A stretch of 64,000 nt of DNA from an uncultured Flavobacteriaceae bacterium (GTDB lineage Bacteria > Bacteroidota > Bacteroidia > Flavobacteriales > Flavobacteriaceae), in the NCBI GenBank assembly GCA_947503105.1, contig CANNCM010000003.1, positions 62,001 through 126,000 of the forward strand, written 5' to 3'. Of this stretch, positions 8,644 through 17,885 are shown piece by piece (the stretch's first letter is position 1; each line of letters opens with the position of its first letter). The translations under genes were made by a program, and so were the position numbers. Below the pieces are notes generated by a model. It had not been told where the DNA came from, did not search any database, and saw only the letters and a program-made list of their open reading frames with translations.

Positions 8644-10434
8644 ATGATAAACAAAATAATCTTCAAAAGAATACTAATTTCTTGTTGTTCAATGCTTACA
8701 TGTTTTGTGTTTGCTCAAGAAGAAACCAAAGAAACTTCAATTTTTAAACATTTTAAAAACAACTTAAGTGCAAGTTATGAGTCTAACACGCAATGGTATC
8801 TAAACGATTCAAAGTTTGGCGACTTTGAAGAAGAAGAACACTTGAGATCCACTAATTTTTTAAGATTGGATTATTCTATTTCAAATCAGTTTTCTGCAGG
8901 CATACAACTTGAGAGTTATGCTCCTGAAAATTTACTTAACAATAGTAAACTTTACGATAAAGATCTAGGTGTAGCCACGTACTATTTGCGCTATGCAACG
9001 AAAAAATTAGATATTACTCTTGGGTATTTTTACGAACAATTTGGGAGTGGTCTAATTTTGAGAGCATGGGAAGATCGTGCGCTTGGTGTCAATACGGCCA
9101 TACGTGGTGCACGACTAATTTATTACCCATCGAATTCCATCAAAATCACAACATTATATGGGAAGCAAAGAAAAGGATTTGAAGTTTCTGATGGTGATAT
9201 TTTTGGTGTGGACGCCGAAATTGACCTGTCCAAAACCCTTGGGATTCTTTCATCAAACAGCTTAGTTTTGGGGCTTAGCTATGTTGGGAAAAACGAATCG
9301 TATACAAAAGCAGATGAAACTAACACGACTGATATTCCAGAACTTGTTAATGCAGTTTCGGCGCGCTTAGATTATACCCATCAAAATTTTTACACTAATA
9401 TAGAATACATCCAAAAAAGTCAAGATTTAAGACTCAATAATATTATACCCAATGTTGTGACATTTTCGGAAAATGAAACATTTAAAGGTAGCGCCATAAG
9501 TTGGACCGCTGGCTACAGCCAAAAAGGATTTGGAGTGAGCTATAATTTTAGACGTTTGGAAAACATGCGTTGGTTTTCGGAACGTGCACAAAGCAACGCC
9601 AACAACAATCCTACCAACCAACTGAGTGTCAACTATTTACCAGCACTTTCAAAGCAACACGATTACACCTTAGCTAATATTTATTTATATCAATCTCAAC
9701 CAGGACTTTTTATTGAAAGTTACGAAACTCCACTTATTAAGGCGGGTGAAATTGGCCAATTTATAGATGTCTTTTACAACATCAAAAAAGGGAGTTTTTT
9801 GGGTGGAAAATATGGAACAAAAATCAATCTTAATATGTCGTATTGGGCCAGCTTGGCGAGTGATTTTTCAGACCCGACTGGTATCCCGTATTTTGTGAGT
9901 GATAATTTAACTTATGAAACGGAATTTATCAATTTTAAAAATAAATTATATACGGATCTGAACCTTGAAGTTCGTAAAAAATGGAGCAAACGTCTAAAAT
10001 CAATTTTTACGTTTATCAATCTGTATTATAACAAAAGTATTTTGGAATCTAAGATCGACAATAATTCTGTGCGTGCATGGATTGGGGTTGCAGACGGGAC
10101 TTACAAATTTGGAAAAGGTAAATCTTTACGTTTGGAACTTCAACATCTTTCTACTAATGATGATGCCCGAAATTGGATGGGTGGAACTGTAGAATATTTT
10201 TTCAATTCTAAATTTGGGCTTTATGTAAATGATTCCTACAACTACGAAGACAGCAAAATTGATCAAGATACCAAAATTCACTTTTTCAATATCGGTGGGA
10301 GTTATACTAAAGGAGCTTCACGTTTTTCTATCAATTATGGAAGACAACGCGGAGGATTACTTTGTGTTGGTGGAATTTGCAGACCAGTGAGTCAGAATAC
10401 TGGTGTTACCATCAACTTTACCACAGCGTTTTAG
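8644..10434 (+). CDS. Outer-membrane beta-barrel protein with terminal cysteine pair (DUF6029-like)
   Basis: A 596-residue exported protein: signal peptide to about residue 24 (cleavage after FAQ), then alternating amphipathic beta strands rich in Tyr, Asn and Ser up to a C-terminal aromatic residue. This is the layout of an outer-membrane barrel. I think it belongs to the DUF6029 group but cannot confirm this without a profile search. The mature part has only two cysteines, in LLCVGGICRPV, just before the last strand. The gene follows the TlpA-like thioredoxin by 24 bases, which suggests that this cysteine pair is a partner of the neighbouring thioredoxins. Function is not established. Confidence 0.7.
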   Translation: MINKIIFKRILISCCSMLTCFVFAQEETKETSIFKHFKNNLSASYESNTQWYLNDSKFGDFEEEEHLRSTNFLRLDYSISNQFSAGIQLESYAPENLLNNSKLYDKDLGVATYYLRYATKKLDITLGYFYEQFGSGLILRAWEDRALGVNTAIRGARLIYYPSNSIKITTLYGKQRKGFEVSDGDIFGVDAEIDLSKTLGILSSNSLVLGLSYVGKNESYTKADETNTTDIPELVNAVSARLDYTHQNFYTNIEYIQKSQDLRLNNIIPNVVTFSENETFKGSAISWTAGYSQKGFGVSYNFRRLENMRWFSERAQSNANNNPTNQLSVNYLPALSKQHDYTLANIYLYQSQPGLFIESYETPLIKAGEIGQFIDVFYNIKKGSFLGGKYGTKINLNMSYWASLASDFSDPTGIPYFVSDNLTYETEFINFKNKLYTDLNLEVRKKWSKRLKSIFTFINLYYNKSILESKIDNNSVRAWIGVADGTYKFGKGKSLRLELQHLSTNDDARNWMGGTVEYFFNSKFGLYVNDSYNYEDSKIDQDTKIHFFNIGGSYTKGASRFSINYGRQRGGLLCVGGICRPVSQNTGVTINFTTAF

Positions 10435-10438
10435 AGCT

Positions 10439-11059
10439 TTATTTTAGAGGCAAATGAACCACTTTTTTGGTTTCAAAAAAATCTTCTTCAAAAAAATCAT
10501 TTAGATCATAAATTGATGTTTTTTTAAAGGAGGATAATTCTTCTGTTAAATCGCCTCCTTTGAGGTATAATATTCCATTTGAAAGCTCATGTAATTGTTC
10601 TTTTCTAACTTTTTTGTTAACCCATTTTACAAAACTGGGCATCGTAGTGACGGCACGACTAACCACAAAATCAAATTGTCCTTGAACAGCTTCGGCACGG
10701 AGATGATCAGAAGTTATATTTTCGAGCTTAAGTGCATGCGCTACTGCTGCAACAACTTTAATTTTTTTTTGAATACTATCGACCAAATGAAATTTGGTTT
10801 TTGGAAACAAAATCGCCAGTGGAATACCTGGAAAACCACCTCCTGTGCCCACATCCAAAATCTTTGCATTGGGAAGAAACTCAATCACTTTTGCTATAGA
10901 TAATGAATGTAAAACATGCTTCAAATATAATGACTGAATATCTTTTCGAGAAATGACATTAATTTTCGAATTCCAATCTTCGTAAAGCCCCTGTAATGCT
11001 TCAAATTGTTGTTTTTGAACATCTGATATTTCGGGAAAATACTTCAGAATAATATCCAT
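10439..11059 (-). CDS. rsmG: 16S rRNA (guanine-527-N7)-methyltransferase RsmG
   Basis: Cytoplasmic SAM-dependent enzyme that makes m7G527 in 16S rRNA, also called GidB. I chose the ATG at 11059 (MDIILKYFPEI), giving 206 residues, the normal family length; the longer reading from 11209 adds 50 residues that overlap the desaturase gene. Landmarks: YEDWNSKINVISRKD at the N-terminus, the SAM loop DVGTGGGFPGIPLAIL, the acidic LVDSIQKKI, and the VSRAV block. It converges on the barrel gene with 4 bases between stops. A TACTTTTG -7 box lies at 11084-11077. Confidence 0.96.
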   Translation of the reverse strand: MDIILKYFPEISDVQKQQFEALQGLYEDWNSKINVISRKDIQSLYLKHVLHSLSIAKVIEFLPNAKILDVGTGGGFPGIPLAILFPKTKFHLVDSIQKKIKVVAAVAHALKLENITSDHLRAEAVQGQFDFVVSRAVTTMPSFVKWVNKKVRKEQLHELSNGILYLKGGDLTEELSSFKKTSIYDLNDFFEEDFFETKKVVHLPLK

Positions 11060-11076
11060 AAAAAAATAAATTTGAG

Positions 11077-11084
11077 CAAAAGTA
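11077..11084 (-). promoter_or_regulatory. Probable rsmG -7 box
   Basis: TACTTTTG on the minus strand, a perfect TAnnTTTG, 18-25 bases before the rsmG start. There is no clear -33 TTG at the right spacing (TCG is found there). Confidence 0.4.
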
Positions 11085-11117
11085 GTTATAAATATATTAA
11101 ATATTCGAAAGTCATCT

Positions 11118-11145
11118 TTTGAAATTGAATTAATGGTTATATTTG
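11118..11145 (+). promoter_or_regulatory. Probable desaturase promoter
   Basis: TTTG (11118-11121), a 16-base spacer and TATATTTG (11138-11145). The -7 box is perfect but the spacer is slightly short. It lies 18 bases before the desaturase start codon. Confidence 0.5.
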
Positions 11146-11163
11146 AACATATTTTAAATCTAA

Positions 11164-12267
11164 ATGATGAATACAAACACATTGAAATTCTCAAGAAAAG
11201 ATTCAGCAAAATTCTTTAGAACGCTAAATTCTAGAGTGAACAGCTATTTCAAAGAAAATAATATCAAGCGTACAGGAAATTGGCAATTGTGGCTTAAAAC
11301 AATTGTGATGTTTTGTATTTTTCTAGTTCCTTATTTTCTCATTTTAACGCTTGAAATGCCAGGCTGGTTACACCTTTTATTTACAGTGGTGATGGGTGTT
11401 GGAATGGCAGGTGTTGGAATGAACGTAATGCACGACGGAAATCACGGTTCCTTTTCAAATAAATCTTGGATCAATACTATGATGGGAAGTAGCATTTACA
11501 TCCTTGCAGGAAATGTTTACAATTGGAAAGTACAGCATAATGTTCTTCATCATACGTACACAAATGTTCATGGTCATGATGAGGATTTGGATGCTGGTCG
11601 TATTCTTAGATTCACAAAACATGCAGAGTGGAAATGGTACCACAAGTTTCAACATTATTATTCTATTTTATTGTACGGACTTCTTACAATCAATTGGGCA
11701 ATCACAACCGATTTTTTACAAATGAAGCGCTATATGAAGCGTAAACTTGCTTATGGTAAACTACCAAATCCTTTTGTAAATTGGAGTAAATTAGTGTTGT
11801 CAAAAATCATATATCTTTCTATGTGGATCGTTTTGCCCATGTTGATTTTAGACCTTGCTTGGTGGAAAATTTTAATTGGTTTCTTTGTGATGCATTATAC
11901 TGCTGGACTCATCCTTAGTGTTGTTTTTCAATTGGCGCACGTCATGGAAGATGCAGAAATGCCAGTTCCTGAGAAAGATGGAAGTCTAAAAAATACTTGG
12001 GCAATTCATCAACTAAAAACAACTGTAAATTTTTCTCCAAAAAACAGAATAATCAATTGGTTTACAGGGGGATTAAACCATCAGGTAGAGCATCATATTT
12101 TTCCAAATATTTCACATATCCATTATGGTAAAATTGCAGAGATTGTCAAAAAAACAGCAAAAGAATTTAATTTACCCTACAACGAATATAAAACCACCAG
12201 AAAAGCAATAATTGCACATTTCAGTTACTTAAAATTGATGGGCATGAAACCAAAATTACAAGCATAA
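11164..12267 (+). CDS. Membrane fatty-acid (acyl-CoA/acyl-lipid) desaturase
   Basis: Di-iron membrane desaturase of 367 residues that introduces a double bond in fatty acyl chains, probably to keep membranes fluid. All three histidine boxes are present: HDGNHG near residues 89-94, HNVLHHTYTN near 125, and HQVEHHIFPN near 305. The QxxHH form of the third box is that of front-end (delta-5/delta-6 type) and linoleoyl-CoA-like desaturases; no fused cytochrome b5 domain is present. Four or so membrane helices lie in pairs around the boxes. Regiospecificity cannot be read from sequence. The next gene begins 11 bases downstream. Confidence 0.92.
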   Translation: MMNTNTLKFSRKDSAKFFRTLNSRVNSYFKENNIKRTGNWQLWLKTIVMFCIFLVPYFLILTLEMPGWLHLLFTVVMGVGMAGVGMNVMHDGNHGSFSNKSWINTMMGSSIYILAGNVYNWKVQHNVLHHTYTNVHGHDEDLDAGRILRFTKHAEWKWYHKFQHYYSILLYGLLTINWAITTDFLQMKRYMKRKLAYGKLPNPFVNWSKLVLSKIIYLSMWIVLPMLILDLAWWKILIGFFVMHYTAGLILSVVFQLAHVMEDAEMPVPEKDGSLKNTWAIHQLKTTVNFSPKNRIINWFTGGLNHQVEHHIFPNISHIHYGKIAEIVKKTAKEFNLPYNEYKTTRKAIIAHFSYLKLMGMKPKLQA

Positions 12268-12278
12268 ATTACTTATAA

Positions 12279-13469
12279 ATGAACCAATTACTTTCAGAAA
12301 GAATTTTAAATATGGCCACCTCGGCAACGCTTGCTATGGCCGCCAAAGCACGAGAACTTAGATCAGAAGGAAAAGACATAATAGGATTGAGTCTTGGTGA
12401 GCCAGATTTTAATACGCCAGATTTTATTAAATCTGCAGCAAAACAAGCCATTGATGATAATTATAATTCCTATACTCCTGTCGATGGGTACGCAGAACTA
12501 AAACAGGCCATTATTACAAAATTCAAGCGCGATAACAATTTGACCTACACACCAAGTCAGATTGTAGTATCAACTGGTGCAAAACAGTGCCTTGCTAATG
12601 TTGCTTTAGTATTGCTCAATAAAGGAGATGAAGTAATTTTGCCCTGTCCATACTGGGTAAGTTATTCTGATATTGTAAAGTTGTCTGAAGGTACACCAGT
12701 AGAAGTAAAAACATCTATTGACACAGACTTCAAGATGACACCAGCTCAACTAGAATCCGCCATTACGCCCAATACGAAAATGATTTGGTTCAGTTCGCCA
12801 TGCAATCCTAGTGGATCGGTGTATAGTCGAGAGGAATTGAGAGCCCTTGCCGATGTATTGCAAAAACATCCGCAAATTTATGTTGTTTCCGATGAGATTT
12901 ACGAGCATATTAATTTTGGAAATGGTCATGCCAGCATGGCCGAATTTGAAGATATGTATGACAGAACAATCACTGTAAATGGCGTGTCAAAAGCTTTCGC
13001 AATGACGGGTTGGAGAATTGGTTTTTTGGGTGCTCCAGAAAAGATTGCTCGTGCTTGTAACAAAATGCAAGGTCAGATAACAAGTGGTGCCAATTGTATT
13101 GCTCAGCGTGCTGTTATTACGGCTTTGGAAGCCTCACCTTCAAAAGTGCAATATATGATAGATGAGTTTAAAATTCGTCGTGATCTTATTTTAAACTTGT
13201 TGGGAGATATTGAGGGGTTTTCATGCAATATCCCAGAGGGTGCTTTTTATGTTTTTCCTGATGTATCAGCATTGTTTGGAAAGACTTTTAAAGGTCAAAA
13301 AATTAATACTGCAACGGAACTTTCGCTTTATCTTCTAGAAGAAGCGCTAGTGGCCACTGTAACAGGTGAAGCTTTTGGTAATCCAAACTGTATTAGAATA
13401 TCTTATGCCGCATCACAAGATCAAATTATTGAAGCAGTTAGACGCATCAAAAATGCGTTATCAAATTAA
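12279..13469 (+). CDS. aspC: Aspartate aminotransferase (class I, PLP-dependent)
   Basis: Class I/II aminotransferase of 396 residues, of the subgroup Ib usually annotated as aspartate aminotransferase. It exchanges amino groups between aspartate and 2-oxoglutarate. Signature blocks are LSLGEPDFNTPDFI, YTPVDGYAELKQAI, WFSSPCNPSGSVY, VVSDEIYEHI, and the PLP lysine (K238) in NGVSKAFAMTGWRIGF; the carboxylate-binding arginine is in NCIRISYA. It follows the desaturase by 11 bases, so the two may share a transcript. It ends 7 bases from the convergent trkH gene. A wider substrate range (other amino acids) is possible. Confidence 0.92.
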   Translation: MNQLLSERILNMATSATLAMAAKARELRSEGKDIIGLSLGEPDFNTPDFIKSAAKQAIDDNYNSYTPVDGYAELKQAIITKFKRDNNLTYTPSQIVVSTGAKQCLANVALVLLNKGDEVILPCPYWVSYSDIVKLSEGTPVEVKTSIDTDFKMTPAQLESAITPNTKMIWFSSPCNPSGSVYSREELRALADVLQKHPQIYVVSDEIYEHINFGNGHASMAEFEDMYDRTITVNGVSKAFAMTGWRIGFLGAPEKIARACNKMQGQITSGANCIAQRAVITALEASPSKVQYMIDEFKIRRDLILNLLGDIEGFSCNIPEGAFYVFPDVSALFGKTFKGQKINTATELSLYLLEEALVATVTGEAFGNPNCIRISYAASQDQIIEAVRRIKNALSN

Positions 13470-13476
13470 AATTTAA

Positions 13477-14973
13477 TTAGGATTTTCCCCAAAAAAATGG
13501 CGTCAACAAAATTAAAACAGTGAAGAGTTCCAAACGCCCAATAAGCATCAGGAAGGCTGCCCACCACTTCCCTATTTGTGGCATTTCATAAAAGTTTTGT
13601 GCTGGTCCAAATTCGCCTAGCGCTGGACCAACATTGCCTAGACTTGATGCTGCTACTCCAATTGCAGATTCAAAATCTAATCCGACAAAAGCAAAGCCAA
13701 GAGCGCCAATTATAAAAGATAACATATAGAGCATAAAAAAGCCCAGAACATTAAAAACAATGTCTCCAGATATTGTTTTTGAATTGTATCGAACTGGTAG
13801 TACTGCGTTGGGATGTAGTGCTCTTTTAAACTCTAGAAATCCGTTTCGAATAAGCACCAAATGGCGTACTACTTTTACGCCTCCAGAAGTACTCCCAGAA
13901 GAGCCCCCCAAGAACATCAACCCAAAGAAAAATACCACCAAAAAATATGGCCAATGCAAAAAATCTGCACTCACAAATCCTGTTGTTGTAACAATAGCAA
14001 CAACTTGAAAAAGTGCATGACGTAGGCATGCTTCTATTTCTCCAAAAACCAAGGGATGATTAAATGATGAGGCGGTAGAAAAGACAGAATTATAATACAT
14101 GACTAAAGCAGTAATGACCGTAAAAACAATTACAAATTTTCCATAAAGCTTAAACTCTTCATCTTTATAAATTTTTGAGAAATTGGCTTTAAATCCAAAA
14201 TAACTCAATACGAAATTTGTTCCAGCCAAGAACATAAAAAGCACCACAATGTATTGAATTAGTGGTGTGTCATTCCAGTGCGCCAAACTTGCGTTTTTTG
14301 TTGAAAATCCACCTGTAGAGAGGGTACTCATGGAGTGGTTGAGGGCATCAAAAAAAGACATTCCTGCCAATTTTAGAAACAATGTTTCGGCCGCAGTATA
14401 ACCAAAATAAATAAGCCACAATCGTTTTGCAGTATCCGTAATTCTTGGATGAAGTTTATCGGTACCTGGCCCGGGAGCTTCTGCTGCAAAGAGCTGCATA
14501 CCACCAATGCCTAACAAAGGTAATATGGCAATAGCCAAAACAATAATCCCCATTCCACCAATCCAATGGGTAAGGCTTCGCCAAAATAAAATACCTTTAG
14601 GGAGAACTTCAATATCATTGAGTATTGTTGCGCCCGTAGTGGTGTATCCGGAAATTGTTTCGAAAAAAGCATTTGTAAAATTCGTAATAGTTCCTGTAAA
14701 AAGATAAGGCAACGTTCCAGACAAAGCCATTACAATCCATCCAAATGTTACCACCATGTAACCCTGACGTTTGCTCATTTCTTTGGTATGATTTTTTGAT
14801 AAAATCATCAACAAAAAACCAACACATAAAGTAGAGACACCAGAAAGTACTAAAGGTTGTGTAACACCATCATTGTAGATGACACTCAATAGCGAAGCGA
14901 GTAGCATAAATCCGCCGTTAAACAATAGTAAGAGTCCAAAAAAATAGAAGATTATTTTGTTGTTTTGTTTCAT
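13477..14973 (-). CDS. trkH: Trk/Ktr-type potassium transporter, membrane subunit TrkH
   Basis: Integral-membrane K+ uptake protein of 498 residues with four pore-loop repeats. The first selectivity segment is visible in ETISGYTTTGATIL, another in STLSTGGFSTKNAS, a third in VAIVTTTGFVSADF, and the last in SSLGNVGPALG. It lies 9 bases after trkA on the same strand, so the NAD-binding gate and pore are one operon. It drives K+ uptake for turgor and pH control. Length and repeat order match TrkH. Confidence 0.96.
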   Translation of the reverse strand: MKQNNKIIFYFFGLLLLFNGGFMLLASLLSVIYNDGVTQPLVLSGVSTLCVGFLLMILSKNHTKEMSKRQGYMVVTFGWIVMALSGTLPYLFTGTITNFTNAFFETISGYTTTGATILNDIEVLPKGILFWRSLTHWIGGMGIIVLAIAILPLLGIGGMQLFAAEAPGPGTDKLHPRITDTAKRLWLIYFGYTAAETLFLKLAGMSFFDALNHSMSTLSTGGFSTKNASLAHWNDTPLIQYIVVLFMFLAGTNFVLSYFGFKANFSKIYKDEEFKLYGKFVIVFTVITALVMYYNSVFSTASSFNHPLVFGEIEACLRHALFQVVAIVTTTGFVSADFLHWPYFLVVFFFGLMFLGGSSGSTSGGVKVVRHLVLIRNGFLEFKRALHPNAVLPVRYNSKTISGDIVFNVLGFFMLYMLSFIIGALGFAFVGLDFESAIGVAASSLGNVGPALGEFGPAQNFYEMPQIGKWWAAFLMLIGRLELFTVLILLTPFFWGKS

Positions 14974-14982
14974 AGCAACAGA

Positions 14983-16332
14983 TTAGAAGAAAAGACTTTC
15001 TACTTTTTTTATTGCTTCGGGAAGGCAACAAACTACAACACGATCACCTGCTTCAATTTTAAAATCTCCCAAGGCAATGATCCCCTCTTCATTTCTAATG
15101 ACACCACCAATAATAGCAGCTCTAGGAAAGTCTATTTCTTTGATATATTGATAACAGATTTTTGATGTTGGTTTTACAATAAATTCCAACAATTCTGCCT
15201 CCATATTTGTAAGCTTAGTCATAGCAACAACTTCTCCTTTCCGAACATATCTGAAAATGCTATTGGCGGCCAATAATTTTTTATTTATAAGTGTATCCAC
15301 ACCGATAGAATGCGACAAGGCGAAATAGTCCATGTTTTCTACAAGCGCTATGGTTTTCTTTACCCCTTTCGATTTTGCTACCAGACAAGACATAATATTG
15401 GTTTCGGAGTTTCCAGTAACTGAAATGAAAGCATCCATTTGACTAAAATTTTCTTCATCCAAAAGCTCAACATTTCGCCCGTCGCCATTGATCACAAGAA
15501 CATTGGAAAGCTGATCTGCAATTTCTATCGCACGGTCTTTAGATTTTTCGACAACTTTGATGTTGAAATTAGTGTTTGCCAATTCGTTGGCTGTAATAGA
15601 ACCTATTTGTCCACCACCAAGAATCATGACATCTTTAATTTGTGTTTTTCGTTTCCCTGTAAGTTTACACAACTCCTCATCGCCTCCTTTGGAGGTGATA
15701 AAAACAACGCGATCTCCTTCCAAAAAAATGGTGTCACCTCTAGGTATGATGGTCACATGAGAGCCAAACCGTTGAATTGCAATGGGTATAAAATGAATGT
15801 CTGAAAGCAATTGTGCTGCTAATTTTACAGACTTATCAATAATTTTGGCATCTGCAGGAAGTGTTAGGCCTAACATGGTTAGTGCACCATCTTCAAATTC
15901 GTAAGTGTCATTAAAAACCGATTGACTCAAAAGCAATTCAATTTCTGATGCCGCTAACGATTCTGGTGAAATGAGTTCGTCAATACCTAATTTTTCAAAA
16001 CCAATTTCTTCTTTATGTTCAATAAATTCTGTATTGGAAATACGTGCGATAGTCCGTTTTGCTCCCAATTGTTTGGCCAAGACACAAGAAGTGATGTTGG
16101 ATGTTTGTGAAGAGGTTACAGAAACAAACAAATCTGCGTTGACAATATTAGATTCTTTGAGTACAGAAACAGAAGTTATATCGCCTTTGACCACCTTGAT
16201 ATCTAAATGCGTTTCTGCATATAAAAGACGTTCTTTGTCTAAATCAATTAGTGTAATTTCTTGAGACTCATACGACAAAAGTTTTGCCAAGTGAAATCCG
16301 ACTTCTCCTGCGCCGGCTATAATAATTTTCAT
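14983..16332 (-). CDS. trkA: Trk potassium system regulatory protein TrkA
   Basis: Cytoplasmic nucleotide-binding subunit that gates TrkH. The 449 residues form two tandem RCK units. The first Rossmann fold starts IIIAGAGEVGFHLAKLL with acidic LIDLDKE; the second starts MILGGGQIGSITANEL with VEKSKDRA. Each is followed by a TrkA-C domain (around residues 135-215 and 365-449). The gene is first in trkA-trkH and divergent from ubiE. A TATATTTG -7 box lies at 16363-16356. Confidence 0.96.
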   Translation of the reverse strand: MKIIIAGAGEVGFHLAKLLSYESQEITLIDLDKERLLYAETHLDIKVVKGDITSVSVLKESNIVNADLFVSVTSSQTSNITSCVLAKQLGAKRTIARISNTEFIEHKEEIGFEKLGIDELISPESLAASEIELLLSQSVFNDTYEFEDGALTMLGLTLPADAKIIDKSVKLAAQLLSDIHFIPIAIQRFGSHVTIIPRGDTIFLEGDRVVFITSKGGDEELCKLTGKRKTQIKDVMILGGGQIGSITANELANTNFNIKVVEKSKDRAIEIADQLSNVLVINGDGRNVELLDEENFSQMDAFISVTGNSETNIMSCLVAKSKGVKKTIALVENMDYFALSHSIGVDTLINKKLLAANSIFRYVRKGEVVAMTKLTNMEAELLEFIVKPTSKICYQYIKEIDFPRAAIIGGVIRNEEGIIALGDFKIEAGDRVVVCCLPEAIKKVESLFF

Positions 16333-16355
16333 TAATTATCAGTTAAAGAGCTGCG

Positions 16356-16363
16356 CAAATATA
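16356..16363 (-). promoter_or_regulatory. Probable trkAH -7 box
   Basis: TATATTTG on the minus strand, a perfect TAnnTTTG, 24-31 bases before the trkA start. I see no TTG at the expected -33 place. Confidence 0.4.
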
Positions 16364-16437
16364 AGTTATTTTTAGGGATTTGTCTATGAATTGCATTTCT
16401 TTGCATGGCGAAAACAACTCATTTTCAATTTGTCTAG

Positions 16438-17169
16438 ATGTCTAAAAACATAACACCCTATAAAAATAGTTCTCTATCCAAAAAAGAACAAATTACCAAA
16501 ATGTTTGATAATATTTCTGAAGAGTACGATGGTTTAAATCGTGTGATTTCATTTGGAATAGATATCAAATGGCGCAAAAAAGTTGTTAAACTTGTTGCAA
16601 ATCAAAAACCAAAATCTGTTTTGGATATTGCTACAGGCACTGGCGACTTGGCTATTAATTTGACTCAAACCGCTGCACATAAAATTATTGGTCTTGACAT
16701 TAGTGAGGGAATGCTGGACGTTGGACGAAAAAAAATTAATGCAAAAAAACTAAACAACACTATAGAAATGGTCGTCGGTGACTCTGAAAATCTTCCTTTT
16801 GACGACAACAGTTTTGATGCCATTACAGTTGCATTTGGTGTTCGTAATTTTGAACATTTGGACGTTGGACTGAAAGAAATTCTTAGAGTCCTTAAGCCCA
16901 ATGGAATTTTTGTTGTTCTTGAAACTTCTGTCCCTACAAAATTTCCATTCCGTCAAGGCTATTTTTTATACACCAAAATATTACTTCCAGTGATTGGAAA
17001 GTTGTTTTCAAGGGATAAAAAGGCATACAGTTATTTGAGTTCTTCTGCCGCAAAATTTCCCTACGGAGAAGCGTTCAACAATATTTTGAAAAAAACAGGG
17101 TTTATATCTACAAAAGCCTTACCACAAACATTTGGGGTGGCTACAATTTATACTGCTTCAAAAAAATGA
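16438..17169 (+). CDS. ubiE: Demethylmenaquinone methyltransferase UbiE/MenG
   Basis: SAM-dependent C-methyltransferase that completes menaquinone synthesis; Bacteroidetes use menaquinone. The 243 residues show the MenG/UbiE blocks: MFDNISEEYDGLNRVISFGID, the SAM loop DIATGTGDLAINL, GLDISEGMLDVGRKK, PFDDNSFDAITVAFGVRNF, and the C-terminal QTFGVATIYTA. The stop overlaps the porT start by 4 bases (ATGA), so the two genes are translationally coupled. The same neighbours occur in other Flavobacteria. Confidence 0.96.
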   Translation: MSKNITPYKNSSLSKKEQITKMFDNISEEYDGLNRVISFGIDIKWRKKVVKLVANQKPKSVLDIATGTGDLAINLTQTAAHKIIGLDISEGMLDVGRKKINAKKLNNTIEMVVGDSENLPFDDNSFDAITVAFGVRNFEHLDVGLKEILRVLKPNGIFVVLETSVPTKFPFRQGYFLYTKILLPVIGKLFSRDKKAYSYLSSSAAKFPYGEAFNNILKKTGFISTKALPQTFGVATIYTASKK

Positions 17170-17885
17170 GATTAAAGCATCCTATTATTTTTCTTTTTTT
17201 ATGCATATTTACGTTTCAATCTGAGGCGCAACTGTTTACAAAAGAGCGCTTGCTAAACAACGAAAACTTCGACAAGGCTCCTTTGTCTTATGGCTACTTT
17301 CTAGGTCTTAATGCCTACGATTTTAATATTGATTACAACAAAAATGTAAAAGATATTCAAGTGATTAAAGCTATAGGTTTTAATGTTGGTTTGATTGGCA
17401 ATGTTAGAATTAACGATTATTTTGATGTCCGTTTTGAACCTGGTTTGGTCATGTCCAACAGAACATTAAGTTTTAGCAACACCTATTTTAATGGATTATC
17501 ATATGAAAAAAAAGATCTCGAGCGAGATTTGCGTTCCACCTACATACACCTGCCATTACTCATAAAAATATCGACAAAACGGATCAATAATATCAAACCT
17601 TTTATAGTTGGTGGAGTTTCGACAGCTCTAAATTTATCCAGCAATCAAGACAATCCTGATGATAACAGTAAGGGCAATTTTAGAATGAAAAAAAACAATC
17701 TATTTTATGAACTTGGTCTTGGAATAGACCTCTATTTTACATGGTTCAAGTTCACCCCTTCCATAAGGGGAGTGTTTTCAATGAAGGACGAGCACGTCAA
17801 AGATACTGATCCCAATAGTCCATGGACGAGCACTATTGATCAGATGCAAACTCGAGGTGTTTTTATTAATTTTACCTTTCAATAG
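17166..17885 (+). CDS. porT: PorT/SprT-like outer-membrane protein of type IX secretion
   Basis: Predicted 8-stranded outer-membrane barrel of 239 residues with signal peptide (cleavage after SEAQ near residue 22). PorT (SprT in gliding Flavobacteria) is needed for T9SS secretion, although its exact job is unclear. The reading YGYFLGLNAYDFNIDYN, FNVGLIGNVRINDYFDVRFEPGL, YIHLPLLIKIS and GLGIDLYF is typical of the PorT branch. The position directly behind ubiE with a 4-base overlap also matches the known ubiE-sprT arrangement. It ends inside the convergent methyltransferase gene by 14 bases. Confidence 0.9.
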   Translation: MRLKHPIIFLFLCIFTFQSEAQLFTKERLLNNENFDKAPLSYGYFLGLNAYDFNIDYNKNVKDIQVIKAIGFNVGLIGNVRINDYFDVRFEPGLVMSNRTLSFSNTYFNGLSYEKKDLERDLRSTYIHLPLLIKISTKRINNIKPFIVGGVSTALNLSSNQDNPDDNSKGNFRMKKNNLFYELGLGIDLYFTWFKFTPSIRGVFSMKDEHVKDTDPNSPWTSTIDQMQTRGVFINFTFQ

